Source: Brachyhypopomus gauderio (lineage: Eukaryota; Chordata; Actinopteri; Gymnotiformes; Hypopomidae). From it: DNA of 64,000 nt. Positions 39,216 through 50,533 of this stretch are shown here, in pieces (the stretch's first letter is position 1; every line of letters begins with the position of its first letter). Position numbers and translations under genes: made by a program. Under the pieces are notes generated by a model, which did no database searches, had not been told where the DNA came from, and saw only the letters and a program-made list of their open reading frames with translations. The stretch spans positions 3,593,216-3,657,215 of the forward strand of contig NC_135220.1 in assembly GCF_052324685.1 (NCBI RefSeq). The letters run 5' to 3'.

Positions 39216-39287
39216 GTAAAGCACTTTGAGTTGCATGTATGCATGAAAGGCACTATACAAATAAAAATTATTATTATTATTATTATA
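39216..39287 (+). repeat. 3' tail of a LINE/SINE-type repeat
   Basis: The sequence GTAAAGCACTTTGAGTTGCA, followed by GAAAGGCACTATACAAATAA and an (ATT)n run, is typical of the conserved 3' tails shared by some fish LINEs and their SINEs. Exact family not assigned; the body upstream is AT-rich and not recognisable. Confidence 0.6.
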
Positions 39288-39927
39288 ACATTGGCTTGTC
39301 GTAGCGGAAAAGAGAAATATAAAATACCACAGAGGTACGCCATAAATATATCTGTTAGTGTCCGACAATGAAAGTAAGCAGTTTATCGCATACTTGCTAG
39401 CTGGTTAGGTTAGCTAGATGTGTCCAACTTGTTACACTGGATTGTAAATTCACATCAAAGTTACTAACAGAACATATAATTTGAAGCTCATACCTTCAAG
39501 GAAAAAAAAAAGAAATAATATCATATATAGTTAGAAAAGTTAGCTATGATTAAATCCTTGTACATATATGTCCTTGCTCCTACGTTATTTGTCTTCTTTA
39601 CTTGGAGACAGCAGAAGAGGTAACGTACGACGCCGGCTAGCTTGACTAGCATGGAGCTACATTAGCTCTTAGCTTAGCTAACAACAGCTGGATATTTCTC
39701 GTCTCGAGCAAAATTTGCCAAGCTGTAGTACTTTCTTACACAAATTTCCATTCCAAGACCTTCACAATGCTGACATAATACCCCCCCCCCCCCATTTTTA
39801 ACATCAATTTATAATAGCCTCACATCATCTGAATACAAAGGACGTGTGTCAGTAATGGTAAGTAAATAAATAGCTTCCATTCAGATTTACAATGTGTTGC
39901 ATACAGTTTGTCATTTATGTTAATAAC

Positions 39928-40108
39928 CAGAGGTGTCAATTCCAGGTTCAGAAAGTAAAAGTCCTCACCATTTTTTTTTTGCTCAGGCTTCCTGGATTGT
40001 GTTGATTCCACTAATTTTACCTGGATTGCACTAATTAGAAGATCTAACAAGCTTGAGCAAAATCCTGGTGAGGACTTTTACTTTCTGAACCTGGAATTGA
40101 CACCTCTG
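39928..40108. mobile_element. hAT MITE with perfect 8-bp target-site duplication
   Basis: The 181-bp element begins CAGAGGTGTCAATTCCAGGT and ends with its exact complement; the arms match for about 40 bases (through GTAAAAGTCCTCACC). TTAATAAC flanks it on both sides (39920-39927 and 40109-40116), the 8-bp duplication expected of hAT elements. No coding capacity. Confidence 0.9.
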
Positions 40109-40926
40109 TTAATAACACCTTAGTTTCCCCAGGTATCACTGTATTACCGAGATAACAGACCAGTTTTAGTCCAGAGTCACTGTAACAATCGACTTGCATT
40201 ATACATGGGGTGAGATCTTATTTCTTAGGGGTATTTAAAAATACATTGACATCAAGCGTCTATGTAATACAATTACTAACAAAGGTCTCTCTCTCTCTCT
40301 CTCTGTATGTGTGTGTCACAACCTTTTACAATTTACAAATAGCATAAAACAGATCCTCTTAACAACATAATTTTTTGAAGAACATTCTTTGCCTATACAC
40401 TACGTTGGACCACAGGTGTAAAATGAAATACCACAAATAAACGATTAACCTGCCTAACTTCAACTTATTGTTTCTAGATTTCCAGTGGTTCTGTCACATC
40501 TGCTGCCATTGTGCTAGACCATCTTTGATGTTGATTGCTGGACAGGTCTATCTTTACTCCTTGAATAAACACACCTGGATCCCCTCACAAGGTGTTTTAT
40601 TATTATCATTATTATATATTTTTTTGTTTTAGTTCATCAAGAGCTCATAGCACACTCACTAGAAAATGAGGACACTCATGTTCATAACATGTACTCTGAG
40701 TGTTAATGTCAATGTCAGGTGTCACATGTGTGTGACATGCTGCCAGCTGCCGATAAGAGATTAAACCCCCTCTCCAACAGAGGGCGCATGCACACACACC
40801 TCCCTCCACACACACGCCTACTCTAGGAGATGCATCCAATAAGCCTTTTTCACGCAAGGAGGAGGGGTCAAGTTCCGGGTGAGGTGATGTGTAAACCTAT
40901 TTCCGGTTAGCAGCATCCCTACGAGT

Positions 40927-41082
40927 ATGGATGCGTTTTATTACTCTGCATCTTTGGCTGACCTTCCGCGCTTTAGGCAGGACGATGTTGCCAGAACCGT
41001 CGAGGAGCTATCGAGGACCAAACGAGCGAAACTCGATAAAGGATACAAGTTTTTTTCGAGCAGTGTATTTTTGATTATGAAG
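40927..41082 (+). pseudogene. orphan first exon of a YqaJ/SWIM-type transposon gene
   Basis: MDAFYYSASLADLPRFRQ..., 52 codons ending at a donor (ATGAAG|GTAAAT), parallels the first exon of the intact YqaJ gene nearby (MTFYTRCLQDLPRMTVNDV): both share the DLPR motif, an xDVxR helix and a KGxKxxxSS segment. No downstream SWIM or YqaJ exon follows on this strand. Confidence 0.6.
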
Positions 41083-41709
41083 GTAAATGGATCCAGTTCT
41101 GTAGTTTAGTTTAGCCAAGTTAACTAGCTAGCATCTTAGCTCCGTGCTCACTCAACATTCTATCATTTATGCCTTCATCAAACTGTTTATCTTATTTTTA
41201 AATAAAGCATGTGTTTTATTGTACTATTATAAGCGCCTGCATTATTGTCTTGTGATTTTGTGTGTTCAGTGTCCAATGTTGTAGATAAGGAGATCCGTGT
41301 AATGGCTCGGTGCTACCGGTCCTAAAAAGTGAGACACCACACAAGCTAGAGGTCAAAGCTCACGGTTTTTTATTTGTTTCAAGCATTTTCAAGCACTTTA
41401 ATCTAAATTCCAGCACTTTTCAAACCTGAAACAAAGCAACATTAAAATTGGTCAGGTAATTGTTTCTTCCCCTGTTGTTGAGGGGTGTTTCTTTATACTA
41501 CCACATATCGTTTCGGACAAGCGGTTCGAGCAGGGTCGCGCGAGGTGTGCAGACGCGCGCGCTACGGTCACTCGCGAAAGTATAAACCTAGCTTAACACA
41601 ACGAATCTGACCTGAAGGCACGCATATTTGTACAAAACATTCCAAGAGGTTGGTGATTATTCCCATTTCTAGTATTACAGCATACAAAATTGTGTCCGAT
41701 TATGGTATC

Positions 41710-42114
41710 CTAGCATAGTGTGTGTGTGTGTGTGTGCTCTAGACCCAAAGCCCAGACAGACTTGTACATAGGATGTGCACGGAAAGCCTCTAGGCGGGAT
41801 ATCACTCTGCTGTACACAGACTGCCTCGCTGGCCGAGTCCAGCTGAAACGACGCGGTATAGCACCTTTCTTCAGCCACGTTTTGCCCTTTGCCGTAACGT
41901 AGATGTCTTGTGGCTCAAAATGTGCGCTACACACGTGCGTGCTGTTCCTAATAACCTGGAAATTCGGCCCCTCACTCCTTCTAATGGCCATCAACCACTT
42001 CTTTCTGAGTTCCTCGTCAGCTGGGAACGAGTGGAAACTCAAATAAGGCTGTTTTTGTTTGGAATTAGAGCACAGCGGTACGCTGCAAAAACACTTGCTA
42101 GTCACTTGTGCCAT
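41710..42114 (-). pseudogene. orphan THAP-domain exon
   Basis: 134 codons starting MAQVTSKCFCSVPLCSNS. A THAP zinc finger (C2CH) is readable: CSVPLC, FHSFPADEELRKKW, VCSAHFEPQDI and the final Pro-containing block KKGAIPRRF. It resembles the THAP domain of the intact transposase gene starting at 42302 but is clearly diverged. The frame runs into a GT microsatellite (about 41718-41736) and stops; no DDE domain follows on this strand. A remnant of the deleted element at 40864-42184; a host THAP gene is less likely. Confidence 0.7.
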
Positions 42115-42301
42115 GGCAGAAGTACGAACGCTCCAAACGGAAATGATTTTACACAGAACTGTCTAGACCGGAAATGTCGACCCCGGTGCGTTAGAGGTGG
42201 TTACGTATTTCCGCTTTGGGTTATACCGGCAGACCTACTTCCCGTCTAGCGTTTACCGGGTAATTCCACTGTGTCTGTGAGGAGTTTTTCGCTAAATAAA
42301 A

Positions 42302-45300
42302 ATGAATGTCGGCGCGAGCGTTTTTCAGAAACGCGAGGGGGGTGCTTCAGAGCATTGTTCGGTACCACTTTGCTCTGTTTCATCTCGGTACAACTCGGTG
42401 GTGAGTTTTCATTCTTTTCCTGAGGACGAGACGCTTCGGAAGAAATGGCTCAAGATCCGCCGGGAAAACTTTGCCGTCACGAAGCACACTAAAGTGTGCA
42501 GCACTCACTTTACGGAGAGTGATTTTGTTGTGGGCACTAGCCGGAGACGTTTAAAGAAAGGCTCGGTACCGGGCGTGTTCGAGTGGAACCGGCATACTCA
42601 AACCAACCCGCGACTCAGTGTTTGGGAAAGAAGAGAAAGGCCATGTAACGTGAGCTCTCTGGATGACGGCTCGGCGGCGGAGTTACGGGACGTGTCATTA
42701 CAACATCATGATTACGATGCGACGCCAGAACCCGGAGCCGTAGATCTTCTCATTATGAAAAATAAGGAACTTGAAGAACAACTGCAGCAACTAAAGGCAA
42801 AACTGGAGGATCTCTCTGTCAAACAACGCTTTGGTCTGCAACGATTTGTTGGATCAGACGACGACATTCGTTTTTATACGAGGTGAGTTAATTATTTACT
42901 ATTAGCAAATTTCCTACGTTAAAATGGCCATTTATCTCAAGAGTTATTATTATTATAGAATTATTATTGATTGCATTTTGCACCAGGTGTTTGGAGCAGG
43001 GAAAAAAAAACTTAAAGTACAGGCTTAGGATTATAAAACACTGATTTAGCTAACTTGTAGCTGTGTTTGATTAGATCATGACCCAAATAGCTCCCCACTC
43101 ATTGTGTAGTGCACTAAATAGAATACAAAATTCGTTTTATTTACAGGCAGTTAATGTACTTTAAGTTTAGCAGGCGAACGTGCAGCAGTTGCTTCAGTCC
43201 TAAAATATATCCCTGGTGTATTCAATGCACTATTTGGATGTTGAAAAGACTGGCTAAAATTCACTTCATGTCATTATTTTGGTACTAACAAATACTTGCA
43301 TTTTCTTAAATCAGGTATTTCACCCTTGCTATCCATGTTGACAGTTCATGTTTTTTCTCCCTCACCCAGCTCTTAACACACCCTTACAATGTTTATCCGT
43401 AAGAACAATATGGTAGAGGTGTGTTGAGAACTGGATTAGGGAAACACATGCACATGTCTGGTGGAGTGCAAGGACCGACTTAGGAATCAGTGTTAGTTAT
43501 ATATATTTTTTTTACCACACACTAGATTTGCCACATATGACCATCTAATGGCCTTCTGGAGTCTTATTGAGCCATCAACATCCAAAATGCTTCGTGTTGG
43601 TCAGGCCAGTGGAGGCTCCCACTTGAGTGCCCTTGAGGAAGCGTTGTCAAGACCCACTGTAAGTACAGCTGTTTTTATTTTTCTTTCTCATATTTAATGT
43701 GTCATCTATACATGCCAGTCAGAATATTATGACCACCTCCATGTAAATCAAGTCTTTGTGGATGTTCTCAGTTGCACTGATCATATAGGTGAACTTTAGG
43801 GTGGTAGATCTCCAGGACCAGGATCGAGCACCCCTGATCTACAGTATCAGACTGTAGTCTGTACCTTTTTGTATACTTTATTGACCCTATTTAAACACTA
43901 CAGAGCAGCTATTATTCAGGATTGGATCAGATAAAGCTTGATCCAATGTACATTTTTAAACACTGCTTGCTAAAAAAAGTCCACTAACCCAGTGTTTCTC
44001 CAAACCTGGTCCTGTGCATTCCCTGAACATGAGTGCTTTCACTACTTTAACACCCCTTGCAACTTGAAGTGTGCTGGGAGCAGCGAAGACACTAAAATGT
44101 AAAGGACAGGGCGTCTACAGGATCAGGATTGCACTTACCAATAATTTACAGCCAAAGGTATGTGTGCAGTGCTCTGTGAACACTGATGAATATCTAGATG
44201 ACTTAGAAACTGTGCACAGACAGATCAGTTATTGTCTCTGACTTTACACCTACAAGGTGGACCCACAAAGTGGAAAGTGTGTGGACAAAGCCACATTACC
44301 ACACCACTACCACATCAGGGTCACGACTGGCAACGACTGGTCACGACCAGTGCTGGCAACGCTCACCCAAACAATAGCTGCTATTTACTGTAGAACAGGG
44401 CAAAATCTGGTTAATAAAGTATACAGAGAAAGATTACAGTCTGATTATTGTATAACTACAAAGTGCTATATGATCTGATTCTATATAACCTAATTAACTG
44501 AAAACATCCACAAAGAGTATGGTTACAAGGGGTGTTCATAATGTGACCGGACTGTGTATATTATTTTAAACTTTTAAAAATATAATTTGTGTATGTTTTC
44601 TTTGTTTTTGCCCAATCCAGAAGCTAACACCAATTGATGAGCTGTTCCTCTTTCTGATGTACTTGTCGGTTGGCCTAAAACAGAGGGATCTTGGGCACAG
44701 ATTTTTTATTCACCGCACCACTGTGAGCCGGATCATCATTACGTGGGCCAACTTCCTTTACACCCTGCTGGGATCCGTGTGTATCTGGATGCCACCCGAA
44801 GTCATCAAGGCTCACCTGCCCAAGGAGTTCTCAAGGTACCCAGACACACAGGTAGTGATTGACTGCACAGAGCATCGCTGCCAGACTCCATCATCTTTAC
44901 TGCTGCAAAGTGAAGTATTTTCAACATACAAGTCCCACTGCACTTTCAAAGGTATGTTGGGGATGGCACCACATGGAGCTGTGACATTTGTATCAGCACT
45001 TTACCAGGGGTCTATCAGTGACAAGGAAATCTTCAGGCAGTCAGGCATCACATCTCTACTGACACCTGACATGGCCATTATGGTAGACAAGGGATTCCTT
45101 GTTGATGACCTGGTTCCTTGTAAAGTACACAGGCCTGCTTTCCTGCACAAGAGAACACAGATGCTAGAAGATGATGTGAGAGAGACCCAGCATATTGCAC
45201 GTCTAAGGGTACATGTGGAGAGGATGATTAGACGAATTAAAGAAAACAAACTATTTGACACTGTAATACCACTCTCCATCACAGGAAGTATCAATCAAAT

Positions 45301-45397
45301 TTTTACTGTGGCATGTCTTCTCTCCAACTACCAGAATGGTCCTCTTGTCAAGAAATGGGCCTCGGATGGTGGAAAGGGCTGTATGAGTACAGAATAG
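42302..45397 (+). CDS. THAP/DDE transposase of ISL2EU-type element (3 exons)
   Basis: Predicted cut-and-paste transposase. Exons 42302-42882, 43526-43658 and 44621-45397 join in phase to 496 residues. The N-terminal THAP zinc finger (about residues 18-95) binds the element ends: CSVPLC, FHSFPEDETLRKKW, KVCSTHFTESDF, KKGSVPGVF. A leucine-rich coiled coil follows near residues 152-176 (MKNKELEEQLQQLKAKLEDL). Exon 3 opens with a helix-turn-helix (LSVGLKQRDLGHRFFIHRTT) and carries the DDE_4-type RNase H fold: D319 in VVIDCTEH, D394 in IMVDKGF, E438 in RVHVERMIRRIK. All three catalytic residues are present. The start ATG at 42302 places the THAP finger near the N-terminus as in relatives. No stop or frameshift was found, so recent activity is plausible. 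Confidence 0.85.
43716..44556. repeat. degenerate non-autonomous repeat inside transposase intron 2
   Basis: The left end has CAGTCAGAATATTATGACCA and the right end GTTCATAATGTGACCGG, in inverted orientation. Internal patches (GACTGTAGTCTGT, ACAGAGCAGCTATTATTCAG, CTGACTTTACACCTACAAGG) match a repeat I remember as very common in catfish, characin and knifefish genomes. Much eroded. A small patch of the same family occurs near 47530-47592. Confidence 0.55.
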
Positions 45398-45774
45398 ATA
45401 ACATTTGCTCTTTCCCAAGGATACTTTTTACATTCATGTACAGGGCTTTTTGTTATCATTTTAGAAATGTTACCGAATTTCCCCTGATGTTTCCCTGCTG
45501 CAATTAAGGCTTTCATGATTTGAAGTAGGTTTACTAAATAAGGAAAAACAGCAGGGCAATAGTACTCCAGGACCAATGTTGGAAACCTGTGATAAATATT
45601 TAAGGGTGCATATGCATGTTATCCATGTATTTACTTTTCATGTACACTTACTTTTTGTAAATAGTTATTTCACATCTAATGGGCTTCACTTTTAATGTTT
45701 AATATTTAATATAAATTTTTCACTTGTTTGTACTTAAGCTTGAGGAAATGTAAAACAATGACAAAGTGAAGGAA

Positions 45775-45790
45775 AATAAATACTTTTATT
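45775..45790. terminator. back-to-back polyadenylation signals between convergent genes
   Basis: AATAAA on the plus strand (45775-45780) and TTTATT, that is AATAAA on the minus strand (45785-45790), lie within 16 bases. The plus-strand transposase stop is at 45397 and the minus-strand nuclease stop at 45943, so each signal suits one gene and one compact site can end both transcripts. Confidence 0.65.
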
Positions 45791-45942
45791 TTGAAACAAA
45801 GTACTTGTGATTTGTCTATTGAGTTGTTTTTTTTAAATATCAGAACTGTGCCAATGACATTCAAATGTTTTTCTATTCTACAGATCCTTATCAGGGTTAT
45901 AAGAACATTTTAAACAAATACAACAATATATACAAACTGAAT

Positions 45943-48882
45943 TTATAGACATCTGGGCATGTATATGTAAAAAAAGAAATGGTCCACCTTTTGTTTAATG
46001 GTGTTAATTACCTCTGCATCTTTCAATATGCGCTGCACCAACATGTCCTCCTCAGCAAAAACAACAAAGTCACACCAGTCCATTCCGGTGATGAGCATCT
46101 GCCCCTGGATCTGCCAGTAGTAGTTATGATGACGCTTCAGCTGCAGTGTGCCCTGCTTTGCTTCTAGGTAAGAGCAGTCAACATAACTTTTGACATTAGG
46201 GCACTTTACCTCAACAAGGCCGTACTGTGGGTTTTCAGTGGGGTCATACACAAGACCATCAGGAGAGGAGCCCATCCAAGGTGCATCTGGGTGAACCACA
46301 AATCCACAAGGGTAGACGTTGACATGTCTGGTCTGGCTGTATTCTTGAAGAGCAGCTGGCTCCATAGCAATTCCTCTTCTCATAGCAGAGGTTTGATAAG
46401 ATCCTTTCAGGATCCTGTCAGCCAGATGCTCCCCTGAACTTTGTCCTCTAATGGAACAAATTTCCCGGAAACGTGAGGAAGTTAAACGTGGCTTTCTAAG
46501 CTGATGCCATTCTCCACATTCACTTTGCTTTCTGGTTGCGCACTCAACTTTATGTGCCATTTCCCAGGTCATGGTAAGAGACTTGAGGTGGAGCTGTTCT
46601 TTTTCACTGCAAACAAACATGCAGTCTGAAGATGCCAGTCTGTAAACAACCAAAGGAACAGCTGGAGGCAGAGGTGCATCATGGCAGGGAGCAATGTAAT
46701 CTTTAGCCACTGGCTGCTGGTAAGACAGAGGACTACCAGCTTGCACCATTCCAAATGCACTCTCAACCAGTGGATGGTCTTGGGAGATGCCCATCGTAGT
46801 TATCAATGGTGCAGTTTGAGGAGGAAAATCTCTGTAAACCTCAGACACACGGAGGACAGAGAGGTCTGGCAGATCTCCACACACTGCTTTGTAAAGTGTG
46901 CTCCTGTGAAAAAAGAGCGAGAGTTTTAAATTCACTCCTTATCAATTTAGATTTACAAATATTATTAATTTGCCATCTCATTCTTACCGTACACCCTCAA
47001 AAACAGCTCTTTGCTTAGGTCTTGCTGAGAGAACTGCCATTTTATCCACAGGCCCTGGCTTCACACCCTGTTTAAGATACATATCTAATGTAAGTGCTTC
47101 TCAACCCTGGTACTGAAAGCCTATGATCTAAACATTTTAGTGTTTTATCTGCTCCTAACACACCAGATTCAGCTAACCACCTAAGAAGCCAGTCCTTCTT
47201 GGGCTAACGTAGGTGTGTTAGAGCAGGGAACATTTACAGAGCAGAGGATCCTAATGATCAGAGGTATATCTACAGAGATCACTATTTATTTATACTCATA
47301 CTGCTAATGTGCATGGTTGAATAACTCAACCTGTACTGTGGTATTTTATATTCATTTGTATGTTACTGTAATGATGCATACTAACGTTTGTTTATGCAAA
47401 ACAGGACTTCCGTTATGGTGAGTAGGTATAATTATTGGCCACTTTAGTTTGCACAATACTTTTCAGGAAAGAAAAAAAGATCATTCAATTTCTCTGCATA
47501 GATTGATTGTCTTAACTCCACTCATCTATGGCCCAGACCACCCCTGAGGAGATATTATATGGGTGGTGGATCACTGTCAGCAGTGCAGTGACGTATGTGC
47601 TTTTTATTTTTAAAATCAATTACATTTTGCAGTCTTAATATCCCATATGATGTCTTTGTAATTTAAAATAATTAGTATATGACTGCATTCTGTGTTTATT
47701 GACATTTTTCATAGCACCCTACATTTTTACACAAATGTACAAAGTTTAGAATATTATTACTTACCAAAGTTCTTGGCTTGTGCCATTGCTGCTCACTCTC
47801 TGTGCAGCTCAGGACAGGAGGAACAGCAGGAACTCTTAGTTGTGAATAATGTGCAGTTTGATAAAGCAATGCCACCACATGATTGCACAAAGTTGTCCCA
47901 GCAACACATGAGCAGGAGCAATGAAGCAGTGAAACTGGTCTCGAATCATCTAAACAAATCTGCAAAAATACAAAATGTAGCAAATACAATGAAAAACAGT
48001 ATCAAGTGCAATTTAATTAAAAAAATAATAAAATCAGCCAGGAAAGGCTATATAATTAGAATACACTGTCACTAATAGTCTACAGTGTTGCCTAATGTGG
48101 CCCTCATTTGACATCAACAATTTACTAGCTTCAATAGTATGTACAATAAAGTAAATCAGGAAACATCTGAACAAATATAGTTTCTGGGGGTTTTGCTTTT
48201 AACATTCACTTTTCCTGACATTAAGTCATACTCACATTGCCAGGTAACATTACTCAAAACATTACTCATGCATTTTCACCAACCAAATGTTTTTAATCCC
48301 CATAAACATAAATCTAAAAACAACATTCATAGCATTTAGCTTCTAAAGCACTGTCACCCTACACTCAAGCTGTGTGGCTTCTCCGACTTCTTCATTGACC
48401 TAAAACAGGTCGCCCTCACACATATCTCTCCTGTCACCTGATCTTTGTTCGACACTAAAATGCAAATAAAAGAACAGACTTATTCACAGTATGTGCTTAA
48501 TAGTCAAGTGAGATAACTCAGTCCTGAGACAGGTTAAACGGCAGTTTAAACCGCTGTTTAACCTAGTCATGGCCAGGCTAAACAAAGGAATCTGCCGGGT
48601 TTGTGTTTATCTTGAGTTTAATCTGTTAGGAAGTTTAGTGTTCAGACACGACCAGCTAGCTAATACACACACACATAATGCTAATGTTAACACTACGTGT
48701 AGCTGTGTGCTAGCGCTAACAGAACACTCACCTTCGTAGTTGTCAATATAACTAGATATGTACATCTTGAAACCTTTCTCTTTCTTGCTCGAAGAAGCCA
48801 CGGCATGTGTTTTGACGATCCGATGAACATCATTGACCGTCATCCGAGGGAGGTCTTGCAAACACCGCGTGTAAAATGTCAT
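45943..48882 (-). CDS. SWIM zinc finger / YqaJ-type nuclease of ISL2EU-type element (5 exons)
   Basis: Second protein of the element, a predicted exonuclease/recombinase-like enzyme of the PD-(D/E)xK fold. Exons: 48732-48882, 48363-48430, 47765-47959, 46988-47067 and 45943-46903; phases agree and give 484 residues. Exon 1 encodes MTFYTRCLQDLPR; exon 2 CFRSMKKSEKPHSLS; exon 3 a SWIM finger (HCSCSCVAGTTLCNH, about residues 86-100) and VPPVLSC; exon 4 GVKPGPVDKMAVLSARPKQR; exon 5 the YqaJ domain with D380 in GSSPDGLVYD, E396 and K398 in LVEVKCP, and YYWQIQGQM. Catalytic-type residues are all present. The exon 2 donor (AGT|GTAGGG) was chosen because only it keeps phase with the SWIM exon. What this protein does in transposition is not established. 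Confidence 0.82.
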
Positions 48883-48974
48883 TGTTGATGTGTCTCTGCA
48901 GTCGCGCCTGAGATAACCGGAAATGATACTGCCGGTATATGCGAATGCGGAAGCGTTACGTGCACAGAGCCCAT

Positions 48975-49608
48975 TGCACAGCCGGAGAGCCAACTGCAGT
49001 TCTAGACCTGCAGTTTTAGACCTGCAGTTCTAGACGTGCTGTAGTTTTAGACATGCGCCACCTAGCGGCTCGGAATGTAGCTAACGACAGCCAACTGCAG
49101 TTCTAGACCAGCAGTTCCAATGCATGCCGTAGGCTCAGGGGCTTGTATATTGTAATAATCCATTGTATAAAGAGTTTATTTGTTAAATATGCCCATTGAT
49201 TCTCAATTGTTTTAGCCAAATCTCTAACATTTGACAAGTTTTAAACGATAATGTACACCACATTTTGTATTTAAATAGAAGTAGTACGCCTCATTTTCCC
49301 TGTTCTTTTAGGGAGTTTGGATTAATTTTGTCATTTACACACACAGCTTGTCTCCTGAAGATATTTTATTTTTAATTAAACTACTGGATTACTGGCATAG
49401 GCTATTTTATATTAAATCAGCAAAAATTGCATAATGTCCGGATGCTTTCAGTGAGTAAGCATACGTTTCCAGAATGTTAGGAGTGATTTATTTTACTTGT
49501 ATACCTTCATTGGCATGCAACTAGCAAATATTATGTGATACTTGGGGTTTTTCGCTCACACGCCACACATCCGATTTCTCACGCCGAAAAAAAATCTAGT
49601 TTATTTAC

Positions 49609-49650
<42 letters not shown>

Positions 49651-50442
49651 GATTCAATGAGTTACCAGTTCGCTCTGGCGCAAACACTGGCGATCGATCG
49701 ATCGATCGCTATATAATACTTAATTTTTGTCCATTTTACGTTCGCCACCCCCCCCCCCCCCCCCCCCCCCGCAACAACTTACGTTCGCAGGACTAGCATT
49801 TCTCTCAAAGTCGAAGTAGCTATAAAGTAGCCATAAAGGTAGCCAGAGACACACTAACGCTAGCCAGATTCATCCTTCATGACATAAACATTGCGATAAC
49901 ACAAAAATGACCTTCAGACCGATCATATTTACATTTACATTTATGGCATTTAGCAGACTAAATATATGTCTATCATATATTAATATGCTCAATTGTATCA
50001 ATATTCAGAACATAGTCTGGGTTCTTATGGGTTAATAATGATGGGGAAATGCTACTTTAGCTTGCTTACTACTTTTAGTATTAATAGTAGCGTAGTACGT
50101 GCTAATTTCCTTCCTTTAAGTTGTTTCAAATTTAATCAAAGCTACTAAATAGCCATAAAGGTAGCCAGAACTAATGAACTAAGACACACTAACGCTAGCC
50201 AGATTCATCACATAAACATTCATGACATAAACATTACGATAACCCAAAAATGACCTTCAGACATTTATCATATATCTATCATATATTATTGCTGCTTATA
50301 AATATCATTCTTCCATCTGCTCCCGCGACATACTAAAACACTATCTGGATATTACGTTACATACATCTAAAACTACGGCACGTCTAGAACTGCAGGTCTA
50401 GAACTGCAGGTCTAAAACTGCGGTTGGCTCTCCGGGTGTGCA
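48975..50442. mobile_element. non-autonomous element with about 80-bp inverted repeats
   Basis: Left end TGCACAGCCGGAGAGCCAAC and right end GTTGGCTCTCCGGGTGTGCA are near-perfect inverted repeats extending about 80 bp and containing three tandem GCAGTTCTAGACCT-type units per arm. The dinucleotide AT flanks both ends (48973-48974, 50443-50444). Inside are a CT-AT microsatellite (about 49611-49650), a poly-C run (49748-49770), a hAT-like patch, and a direct repeat of about 90 bases (around 49825-49920 and 50146-50268; shared AACGCTAGCCAGATTCATC). No coding capacity. It abuts the ISL2EU element, which may reflect insertion into its flank. Confidence 0.75.
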
Positions 50443-50533
50443 ATTGGATGATGTAGGAGACTAGCGCCGCGCACACCCACTCACTCTCGGTCACGCCCTC
50501 GCTCCCAATCGCCCGAGTACTGACACCTGTCAT

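Larger units (their letters stand above)
38640..40863. other. intergenic: CpG-rich promoter side, LINE/SINE-like tail, hAT MITE
   Basis: The first 250 bases are CpG-rich (promoter of the Myb gene). 38950-39300 is very AT-rich and ends in a tail-like sequence. A hAT MITE lies at 39928-40108. No coding exon is visible. Confidence 0.5.
40864..42184. mobile_element. internally deleted ISL2EU-type element
   Basis: Ends are imperfect inverted repeats: GGGGTCAAGTTCCGG at left and the complement of GGGGTCGACATTTCCGG at right, with GTGTAAA and ATTTCCG also shared inside. It keeps only the first exons of two genes facing each other: a YqaJ-gene first exon (plus, 40927-41082) and a THAP exon (minus, 41710-42114). 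The catalytic DDE and nuclease exons are missing, so it could move only with help from another element. It abuts the full-length element starting near 42190. Confidence 0.7.
42190..48974. mobile_element. ISL2EU-type DNA transposon with two open genes
   Basis: Two convergent genes fill this interval: a THAP/DDE transposase (plus, 42302-45397) and a SWIM/YqaJ nuclease (minus, 45943-48882). This pairing is the known plan of ISL2EU elements of the IS5-related group. Both reading frames are free of stops and all splice sites are consensus, so it looks whole. Ends are diverged inverted repeats: TTCCGC...ATACCGGCAG near 42208-42235 and its counterpart CTGCCGGTATATGCGAATGC near 48931. The exact termini and target duplication are uncertain. 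Intron 2 of the transposase gene carries a degenerate older repeat. Confidence 0.75.

Noticed and set aside
44257-44478. Small plus-strand frame starting MDPQSGKC
   Set aside because: It lies in a degenerate repeat inside the transposase intron and has no matching splice context.
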